DNA from: Spongilla lacustris | Lineage: Eukaryota > Porifera > Demospongiae > Spongillida > Spongillidae | Direction: 5' to 3' | Length of the DNA stretch: 64,000 nt | NCBI GenBank assembly: GCA_949361645.1 | Contig: OX442437.1 | Location: 4,389,921-4,453,920, forward strand | Shown: positions 55,128-64,000 of the stretch, one piece after another | Layout of the letters: every line of letters starts with the position of its first letter | Position numbering within the stretch: the first letter of the stretch is position 1 | Translations under genes and position numbers: made by a program | The notes under the pieces: model-generated | Databases searched by the model: none | Told to the model about the DNA's origin: nothing | What the model saw: only the letters and a program-made list of their open reading frames with translations

Positions 55128-58100
55128 CTAGAAATAAAAAATATACTAATGCAAAATTCCAAACAACTCTTAATTATACCTTGGAGCCCATTTTCTTCTC
55201 TTAAGACATTTGTAGCCAATGAAGACCACAGAGATGCAGCAAATTATTGTGAACGCACACATCGCACCAACTATCCCAATCACTGAATCTGTAGAAGTGA
55301 ACTCACCGGCTCCAACATTAACCAGGTCCTCTACATCGCATTGGAGATGTTGATGAGGAGAAAATGGTGGAAATATGGTTAAAATACAACTCAGTTAGCA
55401 TACTTAAAATGTTACAAAACTGTTCAGTCACTGGCTTGGAACAGTTTTGCAATTACAAATTGGCCTAATAAATTAGTATCATGAACTTGCATTGAAATTC
55501 ACCAAATGATTATTTGAGTTATCATGATCTTTTTCCATGCTCAGAGGATTTGTTCATTCCTCATTATTGCTTGTACACTCCCCCCACCAAACACTATGTT
55601 CAATGATGTCACCATCGAAAAAAAAATCTTTCCTATCCTTTCTTAGTTGTACTTGATGTAATCACAGCATTTTAGCTGCAATTTATAATGTTTGCACTTA
55701 CCTACACAAGTTTTATTATTTGATGCAGTATGGTATCCATTGTAGCAACTGCACACATAGCTTCCAATGCTATTGGTGCAAATCTGATTGCATCCACTTA
55801 TACCAAGAGCACATTCATCTGTGTCTGTGTGCATGTACATTGCACAGAACCATTATGATTCACAATGAAATATATAATTATACTGGCTATGTGCTTACCC
55901 ATACAAGTCTTATTGTTTGAGGAAATTTGGTATCCAAGGTAGCAACTGCACACATAGCTTCCAATGCTATTGGTGCAAATTTGGTTGCATCCACTTATAT
56001 CAAGAGCACATTCATCTGTATCTGGGTGTTTGGAAGTTGACATGAGCCTATACTGATAATCCTATACATGTTACTACATATTATAATACTGGCTATGTGC
56101 TTACCCACACAAGTCTTATTGTTTAAGGAAATCTGGTATCCAAAGTAGCAACTGCACACATAGCTTCCAATGGTATTGGTGCATATCTGATTACATCCAC
56201 TTATACCCAGAGCACATTCATCTGCGTCTGTGTGTGTGGAAGTTGACATGAACATATACTGATAATCCTACATGATATTAATAAACTGGCTCTATGTTGC
56301 TTACCTACACATGTGCTATTATCTGACAAAGTTTGGTATCCATGGTAACAACTGCACACATAGCTTCCAATAGTATTGGTGCATATCTGATTGCATCCAC
56401 TTATACCCAGAGCACATTCATCTACATCTGTGTATATGAAAGTTGCATATATCATAGTGATGACCTTACACTTTGCTCAATTACAGTGCTACTTGCTATG
56501 TACTTTACTGCACAAATTCTATTATAAATTGGGATCCAATGTAGCAGCATATTACTTAAAATCTTGCACTATAGTTAACTTATACCTGAAGTAAATTTTG
56601 CACTACTTACAACCAAAGCAAATTCATGTATAGCACATCCATGTGTATAATGAACAGCCATAAGCCTTTCATAAATTTCTGCTCTGTTGGATGATAATGA
56701 ACAATCGTATGAAGCGATACTGATCTGAGAATATGACGGAACAGCCGAAAATTACAATATAGTTGTAAGAAATAAACATGCAGAGAATTTCATTGAGTGG
56801 GCAGATGTGCAAACGATGTTTACTTCAAGTTGGGAGTCAGGTTTTAGATATAACTATTCATCCTTGTAGTACATCTGGAATGTCCATACTAGTACCTATT
56901 TTGAGAGCCCTGTGAGGTATCTAGGCCCAGCCACCACTTGACAGCTACCCTGAATTCAATGGGGTCAAGATGTAGACCTTGGGATGTGGAAGGAATAACT
57001 GATAGCCAGGATGTGGCATGAGGGGCTGAAACTAATAGCAGCCTAGCCTTGTTAGCAGGAGAGGATCGATCTAAACGGTTTTGCAAACAATGATCATTCA
57101 CTTTAGACGACAGAAGCTTCTGACTGACGGGTGAGGAGATAATGGAATTGACCGAAAGTTTCTCAATTGGAGAAACATGAGAATTAAAGTGGTCAATGGC
57201 ATTTGTGAGGTGTATGTCGTCAGAATCAACAATACCAGAGGAACAGACAGAAGCGATACACGCTGAGCTTGAGTGAAGGGACAGTGAGCGCAAACCTAGA
57301 CCACCACTGTTGAGGCCAAGCTGGGCCTGACACCATGCCTCATCTGAAGTTGCGAAACCTATACAGTCCATGAAACAGTGGTGGACGTCATCATCAAAGA
57401 GCGTGAAAGCATCTGATACCAAATCAGTTGGAGTTGAGCGAGCCAAGTAACTTAACTTACAAAAGCTACCACACAAACGAAGTAAAGTTAAAGCTACTTA
57501 TTTATGATACTGAACAATATTATAATTATAATTATGTATAACACCCATATGTCACACTCATAGAGAAAGTGTTATTTTCCACTTCAGAACAAGTGTATTT
57601 GCTTACCTATACAAGTCTTATTGTTTGAAGAAATTTGGTATCCAAGGTAGCAATTGCACACGTAGCTTCCATTGGTATTGGTGCAGATCTGATTACAGCC
57701 ACTTATACCCAGAGCACATTCATCTATGTCTGTGTGTTTTAGTTGTGCATATTAGTAGTTATGTACACAATAGTTTTGCGATAGAATGGGATATTTTCAA
57801 TGGTATTGGTGCCTGCACTTATACATAGGTGTATTTCAAGTACATGCATATGTTGTTCTGATAACCCTTATTGTAAATTCCAATGGTATTGGTGCAATTC
57901 TGATTACCTGCACTTATTTCATAATTGTACATGCATACATTGTTCTGATGACCATTATTGTTTTATCCACTGTATATTTACTTACCTATGCAAGTTCTAT
58001 TGTTTGATGAAATTTGGTATCCAAGGTAGCAACTGCATACATAGCTTCCAATGGTATTGGTGCAAATCTGATTGCATCCACTTATACGCTGAGCACATTC

Positions 58101-59119
58101 ATTTGTATCTGTGTGTTTAAGTTGTTCACATTTGTAGTTATTTGCAAAATAGTTTTGCGATGGAATGGGGTATCCAAGGCAGCAACTTCAGATTTCAATG
58201 GTATTGGTGCCTGCACTTATACATAGGTGTATTTCAAGTACATGCATATATTGTTCTGATGACCCTTATTGTAAATTCCAATGGTATTGGTGCAATTCTG
58301 ATTACCTGCACTTATTTCATAATTGTACATGCATACATTGTTCTGATGGCCCTTATTGTTTTATCCACTGTATGTTTGCTTACCTATGCAAGTTCTATTG
58401 TTTGATGAAATTTGGTATCCAAGGTAGCAACTGCACACATAGCTTCCATTGGTATTGGTGCAAATCTGATTGCATCCACTTATACGCTGAGCACATTCAT
58501 TTGTATCTGTGTGTTTAAGTTGTGCATATGTGCACAATAGTTTTATTTTGGGATGAAATGGGTTAAACAAGACAGCAACTGCAGATATGGTATTAGTGCA
58601 ATTTGGATTGCCTGCACTTATACATAATTGTATGTGCATACTGCCATTGTTCTGATGACACCACAACATTTTGCAATTAAGCATTAACTAGCTATAGCTA
58701 TTTGTTTATAACCAAACAATTTATAATGTTTGAAGATATTTAGCAATGGCATCCAATGATATTGGTACAAATCTGTTCAATTACATATTTCATTATGCAC
58801 AAAACACATCTTAATCAGCAAACAGTTAGAAATATTGCATTATTTTGTATACACGGTAGGTGAAAAAAAGATTGGTCAAGCTGTTGACGGCCCCCCCCCC
58901 CCCCCCCCTTTGTACAAACTCAGATACCTGATATTATTATTTTTATCTAAAGCTTCAAATTCAAGTCCATGTTCAAAAGTAATGTTGTTAACTTACCCAC
59001 ACATGTTGTATTGTCTGATGAAAGTAGGTATCCAGGGTAGCAACTACACACATAGCTTTCATTGGTACTGGTGCATATCTGATTGCAGCCACTTACACCC
59101 AGAGCACATTCATCTATGT
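54983..59119 (-). CDS. EGF-repeat membrane protein, block C gene (5' half not in window)
   Basis: Minus-strand gene with eight intact EGF exons (58997-59119, 58384-58506, 57986-58108, 57607-57729, 56305-56427, 56105-56227, 55899-56021, 55702-55824), a transmembrane exon (55180-55330) and a tail exon (54983-55127). Every EGF exon is exactly 123 bp, phase 1-1, with CAG acceptor and GTAAG donor, so domains can be added or lost without a frame shift. By homology with block B a NIDO domain should precede, but 59120-64000 holds only mobile elements, so the 5' half is outside the window or lost. Intron 56428-57606 carries a non-LTR fragment. Probable cell-surface or matrix-binding protein. Confidence 0.8.
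55180..55330 (-). CDS. Transmembrane exon, block C gene
   Basis: 151 bp with the same phases as 11657-11807. Encodes [16 protein letters not shown], a span of about 23 hydrophobic residues, and KCLKRRK. The next intron is only 52 bp. Confidence 0.82.
55702..55824 (-). CDS. EGF exon C1 (membrane-proximal)
   Basis: [12 protein letters not shown]...NQIC...GSYVC...C...TC; calcium-binding start present, six cysteines. Confidence 0.85.
55899..56021 (-). CDS. EGF exon C2
   Basis: [12 protein letters not shown]...NQIC...GSYVC...C...TC; intact splice sites. Very close to C1 and C3 in sequence, so a recent tandem copy. Confidence 0.85.
56105..56227 (-). CDS. EGF exon C3
   Basis: [12 protein letters not shown]...NQIC...GSYVC...C...TC; the second residue of the calcium motif is Ala. 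Confidence 0.85.
56305..56427 (-). CDS. EGF exon C4
   Basis: [12 protein letters not shown]...NQIC...GSYVC...C...STC; complete calcium motif and six cysteines. Confidence 0.85.
56900..57480 (-). pseudogene. Internal fragment of the non-LTR element in a block C intron
   Basis: Minus strand, open for 195 codons: [20 protein letters not shown], then [20 protein letters not shown], to [13 protein letters not shown]. It is near-identical to the matching part of 62807-64000 but has neither the RT catalytic region nor a 3' tail. 5'-truncated LINE insertions keep their 3' end, so another capture mechanism is likely. Confidence 0.8.
57607..57729 (-). CDS. EGF exon C5
   Basis: [12 protein letters not shown]...NQIC...GSYVC...C...TC; intact splice sites, 123 bp. 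Confidence 0.85.
57795..57960 (-). pseudogene. EGF exon relics between C5 and C6
   Basis: Two short pieces (TGGTATTGGTGCCTGCACTT near 57802; a second near 57882) match the middle of EGF exons without start, donor or full cysteine set. The same pair recurs at 58197-58340, so relics were duplicated with the C6/C7 exons. Confidence 0.6.
57986..58108 (-). CDS. EGF exon C6
   Basis: [12 protein letters not shown]...NQIC...GSYVC...C...TC. Asn replaces the second Asp of the calcium motif. Nearly identical to C7. Confidence 0.85.
58384..58506 (-). CDS. EGF exon C7
   Basis: [12 protein letters not shown] start as in C6. Exon plus about 400 bp of intron form a recent tandem duplication with C6. Confidence 0.85.
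58997..59119 (-). CDS. EGF exon C8 (most upstream in window)
   Basis: [12 protein letters not shown]...NQIC...ESYVC...C...TTC. It resembles the NIDO-proximal EGF exon 19122-19238 of block B (LSSDNTTC end), suggesting the NIDO exons once lay just upstream. Confidence 0.83.
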
Positions 59120-59284
59120 CTGTTTTGAATTTGATATAAGAAGCATATTAATATTAATTAACTGGGTTATGAACAATCACTGCATCTGTTTAACATTTGG
59201 ATTTAATAATAACGTTTTTCCTAGGTAAAATAAAATAGAAATAACAATGAAATTAAAATTAAAATTATAATTATATATATAATT

Positions 59285-59500
59285 ACAGCAGTAAAATAAA
59301 TAAATGCACCCTACTATTGTTAATAGTCAGGAACAAAGCATCTGGAGAGGATTGCTGTGGCGTTAGCTCTAGCCCTGTTGGAGCTAGCTGCCAAGGCAAG
59401 AAGCCAGAAGTGAAAATGACTCCATTGCTTCTGTCCCCCAAGCACCATATGCCTCAACCACCATGGGGATGCAAACCCACCCTAGCTCCTTAATAATAAT
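59285..59500 (-). pseudogene. Non-LTR retrotransposon 3' end
   Basis: Minus strand GWVCIPMVVEAYGAWGTEAM then SFSLLAS and the AT-rich 3' tail, matching 27377-27665 and 28168-28440. The coding part is truncated at the 5' side, the usual form of LINE insertions. Confidence 0.75.
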
Positions 59501-59780
59501 AATAATATTATAATTTAATTTTGTAGAATAGTACACTATGAAGATATTTAAAACACATGCGCTATACATACATGTATAGGCCTATAGGGCTCTACCTCGT
59601 GCAGATCAAACGATAAAGTTGAATTATATAGACTCCATGCTTGCATGCACTTATATATATAATTATATATAATAATATATATATAGGAACACCGTGAGCT
59701 CTTAGCTTTTCTATTCACCAAACCTTCTACACCTATGGAGGTCTGGCCTGGTGCTTGTTCATTGCCAGAGAAGATGAGGA

Positions 59781-60079
59781 CAAGTAAATAAAAAACATTC
59801 TCTATATGAGAAAGTTGGTGGTATATAGGATTTGAAAGTAATGGTGGTGTAAAAAGGAAGGAAACAAGGGTCTAATAATAAGGGAAAATGAAATAGTCCT
59901 ATATTTAGCACATTTCTACATGTAGGATAGTACATGTATGTTGTTTGTGTGCTAAATATAGGACTATTCCATTTTCCCTTATTATTATACCCTTGTTTCC
60001 TTCCTTTTTACACCACCATTACTTTCAAATCCTATATACCACCAACTTTCTCATATAGAGAATGTTTTTTATTTACTTG
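59781..60079. mobile_element. Foldback MITE, about 299 bp
   Basis: Near-perfect inverted arms of about 135 bases, starting CAAGTAAATAAAAAACATTC and containing GAGAAAGTTGGTGGTATATA and GGTGGTGTAAAAAGGAAGG, with a short centre near 59925. Full-length member of the family whose single arms occur at several other places in the window. Confidence 0.85.
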
Positions 60080-60111
60080 TTTTATTCATTTTTGTTCATA
60101 TATGTACTCCG

Positions 60112-61831
60112 ATGCGCAATTGATCAGTTGGATACCCAGACTGAAAAGAAACGGGCCTCTCAATGTGAAAACTATCAAGCAGGGCCTGAAAAGAAACAGA
60201 TGTCTCAACGCGCAAGGTATCGAGCAGATCCTGAAAAAGAACGGGCTGCTAAAAGACAACGATTTTGGCAGAGTCCAGGATGTGCTCGCTCGGCGAAAAG
60301 AGTTAAGATCACTCAAAGGTATGTCGTACCCATACAAATACATGTACATGTAGCTGCTACCTACTGTTACTACATTTGTATGTAGTGCATGCGTTTCTGC
60401 GACTACAGGTGTACATGTACACGTACACTAATTTACCGGTACTTACTGCACTTTTTTTGTGAGGTCAGATGTGTATATGTATTGATGCTGTAATACCTTC
60501 GCTATATGTAATTAAAACGTGAGTGTAATGAATAGCATCAACAGTTGTGGATTTATCCTACGCATGATTGAATGGGGTCTGTTTTTAACACGTAACTAAT
60601 ACAATGTGTATATGGAATAGCATACTGTTAGATGAGTTAAATGATGCCTTTTGCAAAACCCATCCATGGTTCTAGATCTGCACATGCAGCTGTTAGTGAG
60701 GTTTGTGCAGATGCATTGCTTAACAAAGCACTGAGCATGTGTAGAAAAATTCCTACATGATGTTGTGCTACTAATGCAATAAAAGTACATGCAGTGACCA
60801 TCTTTCTCACCAAAATGGCGAATGTTCCTGTATTAAAAATAACCCCCTGTGCATATTCATAAGCCAGGTTGGTGGAACAGGAAAGTCCTTCCTAATTCAT
60901 ACCATCAGAGCCATGGTAAATGAATTGTGGAACGATAATAAAGACTCTGTACGGTGTGCACTAGCTGCCCCCACTGGGTTAGCTGCATTCAATATAGATG
61001 GTGTCACAGTTCACAGGCTTATCCAATGGACAATAGAACATGATTAAACATCAATTCATTGGCCACTTCCAAAAGAATCTTTGAAAATGATGAGAAACGG
61101 TTTTAAACATCTTAAGCTAATCATTTTTGATGAGGTCAGCATGCTTAGCAGCCTCTGTTTAGCTTATGTACACCTTAGACTTCAAGAAATGTTTGGAAGT
61201 AGCCAATGGTTTGGGGCAATGAATGTCCTGTTTGTTGGGGACATACATGTACTACAGCTCCCTCCAGATAATGGTTCAATGGTATTTCAGCAACAAATTA
61301 ATTGCCGCAAGGCTAGGCTGCATGACATCAGTGAACATCTGGAAGGAAACTGTAAAGTATGATGAACTGACTATTAATGAGCGACATAAACGAGACACTG
61401 AATTTGGTCACTTTTTAAACGATGTCAGGGTTAATTGTATTTCAGATAAAACAATTACTCAGTTGCACAAAGCCACTGTTATTACATGCACAGCTGTTGA
61501 AAAGTTCCAAGAACTTTTAGGTCAGGGTTTGTCTTCTGTGTGCCTATTTGTAACAAGAAAGGCATGTGACCAGTTTAACATAGACATGCTCTCTAAAGTG
61601 GGTTCAGAGGCTGTAAAGATACCCTGTATTGATGAATTTGATGAAACAGCAGAGACAGCAAAATGTACCAAGAGGGCAGCATCTGAACTAGAAAAGCTAA
61701 ATAAAGATTGTAACGCAGAATTAAAACTAGCTGTTGGGGCTAGGGTCATGTTAATCAGTATGGTACCATACCCCAGCAAGAATGTCACTATCAGCTACTT
61801 TTATTGCATTAATAGCACAAACATCATGTAG
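60112..61831 (+). mobile_element. Internally deleted Helitron, plus orientation
   Basis: 60130-60315 encodes a basic repeat-rich N-terminus (KKRASQ, RARYRADPEKERAAKRQR) ending at a conserved splice donor, CTCAAAG before GTATGTCGTACC. 60600-60720 is a decayed internal coding piece. 60856-61800 is a PIF1-type helicase. The Rep (HUH) domain expected between is absent. Confidence 0.7.
60856..61800 (+). pseudogene. Helitron PIF1-like helicase fragment
   Basis: Walker A VGGTGKSFLIHTIR, then AAPTGLAAFNIDGVTVHRL, Walker B LIIFDEVSML, then VLFVGDIHVLQLPP, and further PIF1-type text (DELTINERHKRD, AELKLAVGARVMLI). A TAA stop falls at about 61046 and the frame shifts near 61310-61350. PIF1 helicases unwind DNA; in Helitrons the domain serves rolling-circle transposition. 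Adjacent N-terminal repeats favour a Helitron over a host PIF1 gene. Confidence 0.78.
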
Positions 61832-62720
61832 AAACCTCACTAACAGCTGCATGTGCAGATCTAGTACAGACTTTGCAGAAGGCATCATTTAACTCATCAA
61901 GCAGTATGCTATTCCTTAGAATAGCCTTTTCTAGGCCACCCTTATACTCCCTTAGTACGGTATGGTTTGGTTCATACAGGGAGTAGCTACAGTGGTAAAC
62001 ATTGAAATAATTAGCAGCAGTTAACATTACATATACAATAGTTACGTGTTAAAAACAGACCCTATTCAATCACACGTAGGATAAATCCACAAATGTTGAT
62101 GCTATTCATTACACTCACGTTTTAATTACATGTACATTTAGTGAAGCTATTAAAGCATCAATACAGATACACATCTGACCTCACAAAAAAAGTGCCAGTA
62201 CCGGTAAATGAGTGTACATGTACATGTAGTCGCAGAAACGCACGCACTACATACAAATGTAGTAACAGTAGGTAGCTACGTGTATATGTACAGGTACGAC
62301 ATACCTTTGAGTGACCTTATCTCCTTCGCCGAGCGAGCACGTTCAGCACTCTGCAAATCTTGTTGTCTTTTAGCAGTCCGTTTCTTTCGATACCTTGCGC
62401 GTTCGTTCCTTTTTCAGGGTCTGCTCGATACCTTGCGCGTTCGTTCCCTTTTCAGGGTCTGCTCGATACCTTGCGCGTTCGTTCCTTTTTCAGGGTCTGC
62501 TCGATACCTCTTGCGTCGAGAGGTCCGTTCCTTTTCAAGGTACGTGGGGTCTGCTCGACGCCTTTTGCGTCCAGAGGTCCGTTCCTTTTCAGGCTCTTTG
62601 CTCTTTACGCTCGGGCTCTTTCTTCTTTTCGATCGCTCGGGCTGAATCTAAAACGTCGTCTCGAGTTTTGAGGTACGTCTCCCGTCGTTTGGATCTTTTC
62701 TTTTCCTGACGTGAAGGCAT
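61832..62720 (-). mobile_element. Second Helitron 5' part, inverted
   Basis: The minus-strand ATG at 62718-62720 opens MPSRQEKKRSKRRETYLK and runs into tandem RYRADPEKER-type repeats with several frame shifts, then the same CTCAAAG/GTATGTCGTACC donor near 62300. 62027-61840 carries LLDELNDAFCK and AHAAVSEV. It is the inverted counterpart of 60130-60715. Confidence 0.7.
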
Positions 62721-62824
62721 TTTGAAAAACAAAACAACTTCACTAACAAAAAGTGTCAAACGACGATCGAAGCACTACTATTGCTATAACAAAATTAAAT
62801 ACATTTTTAAAAACCAATAAATAT

Positions 62825-64000
62825 TGAAGCTTCGTTACCCCAAGCCCCATAGGAGTCAACTACTAGAGGGGTTGAGACCCACCCTAAAGCTAAACACTTT
62901 ACATCATTGGCCTGGTGTTTCCTCCTCTCCGTTGCGTCAAGGACTGCACCAACCGTTGCTCCCGCTTCAGCTAAAGTTGAAGGATTTAGCGGTGAGACAA
63001 CGGAGATGTCCAGGGCAACGGGCCTTCCATGGTTCCAATGCTTCACGAGAATATCAGCAGGCCTTGACTGTGAATGGTCAGGAAAGAGCCCAGCACCAGC
63101 TTCAACTTCGATTGAAGCATGTGCACGGTGAAGAAAGTGCGCTAAAGTGTCCCTGAGAGCATTATGGCGTGTAATAACATCACCCCCACATTTGCATGTT
63201 AATGCATGGTGTCCAAGAGGGTCCAGACTGTGGGCAGGGCAGAAAGCACACTGAGAGCCCTGGGAGGTATCTTGGCCTAGCCACCACTTGACAGCTACCC
63301 TGAATTCAATTGGGTCAAGATGGAGAGCTAGGGATGTGGAGGGAATAACTGATAACCAGGATGTCGCGTGGGGGGCTGAAACTGATAGCAACCGAGCCTT
63401 GTTAGCAGGGGAGGATTCATCAAAGAGGACTTGAAAGCAATAGTCGTTTACTTTTGAAGACAGAAGCTTCTGACTGACAGGTGAGGAAACCACAGAATTG
63501 ACAGATAGTTTCTCAATTGGAGCAACAGTAGAATTGAAGTGGTCCAAGGCATTTGTAAGGTGTATGTCATCTGTATCATACACCCCAGAGGAGCAGAAGG
63601 AAGCAATAAAAGCTGAGCTGGAGTGTAGTGACAGTGAGCGCAACCCAAGACCACCACTGTTAAGGCCAAGTTGGGCCTGACACCATGCCTCATCTGACAT
63701 TTCAAAACCTATGCAGTCCATGAAACAGTGGTGGATGTCATCATCGAAGAGCTTGAAAGCATCTGATACCAAGTTGGTTGGAATTGAGCGAGCCAAGTAG
63801 CTTAACTTGCAAAAACTACCACATAGACGAAGTAATGTTAAAGCTACTTGAGGGTCTATGACAGAAACCTCTATCAAGCAGTGCAAAAGCTTGCGAGCTT
63901 CAAGCCGTTTTGAGGCAATAAAATTTGCACAGTATATGTAGTCACCAATTGGGCATCCTAATATCTCAAAATGAGGCAATTGGAAAACTTTGAGCTCTGG
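62825..64000 (-). mobile_element. Non-LTR retrotransposon ORF, C-terminal part, runs off the window
   Basis: Minus strand open for at least 390 codons. In order: post-RT region ([30 protein letters not shown]), [34 protein letters not shown], a Cys/His module (CAFCPAHSLDPLGHHALTCK with GGDVITRH), then SRPADILVKHW and RPVALDISVVSPLNP, then NDVKCLALGW and VDSYGAWGNEA. The Arg-Pro-Ala-Asp...Leu-Asp-Ile pattern could be a PD-(D/E)XK-type nuclease, as in restriction-like-endonuclease retroelements. The end is cut at about 62825, and the RT catalytic part lies beyond 64000. The cleanest copy of the family in the window. Confidence 0.8.

Noticed and set aside
62208..62709. Plus-strand frames of about 100-145 codons
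   Set aside because: Antisense to the inverted Helitron N-terminal repeats.

Overview
The window reads as metazoan nuclear DNA. It holds a multi-exon gene for a NIDO / calcium-binding EGF / single-pass membrane protein with short canonical GT-AG introns, and a dense, nested set of eukaryotic mobile elements: Ty3/gypsy, hAT, piggyBac, Helitron, a non-LTR family and foldback MITEs. The very short introns, the EGF-rich receptor genes and the TE mix suggest a sponge (demosponge-like), but that placement is inference. There is no prokaryotic or organellar signature, and bases 26629-26828 are an assembly gap.

Layout. 1-3760 is a decayed duplicate (block A) of the 3' half of the receptor gene, carrying a hAT insertion. 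3760-5960 is purine-rich minisatellite plus a stray piece of receptor-gene 3' flank. 5966-10358 is a young Ty3/gypsy element (minus strand) with identical 134-bp LTRs and a 5-bp target duplication. 10580-21950 (block B) is the best receptor gene, minus strand: NIDO exons, four intact EGF exons, one transmembrane exon and one cytoplasmic tail exon. Its central intron is swollen by foldback elements and homopolymers. 22000-28900 holds non-LTR fragments, a hAT element with a BED-finger ORF and 8-bp target duplications, and the gap. 28900-34760 is a three-level nest: a piggyBac transposase interrupted by a second gypsy element, itself interrupted by a TIR element. 35400-36410 is a degraded region resembling the N-terminal zinc-binding part of RAG1. 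37100-44000 is decayed gypsy, hAT and unidentified ORF remnants. 44637-44819 looks like the last exon of a glutathione S-transferase-like gene. 45000-46560 is satellite DNA. 48000-50400 may hold a small host gene I cannot name. 51690-59120 (block C) is a second receptor gene, missing its 5' half in the window, with eight intact 123-bp EGF exons. 59280-64000 holds non-LTR pieces, a foldback MITE and a rearranged Helitron.

How it fits together. Blocks A, B and C are copies of one ancestral receptor-gene 3' region. A and C share a hAT insertion at the same site, whereas B has the empty site, so B separated before A and C did. In all three blocks some EGF exons are open and spliceable while neighbours of the same 123-bp length carry stops or lost donors, a birth-and-death exon array. 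Mobile elements supply most of the rest, and many insertions can be ordered by nesting and target-site duplications.
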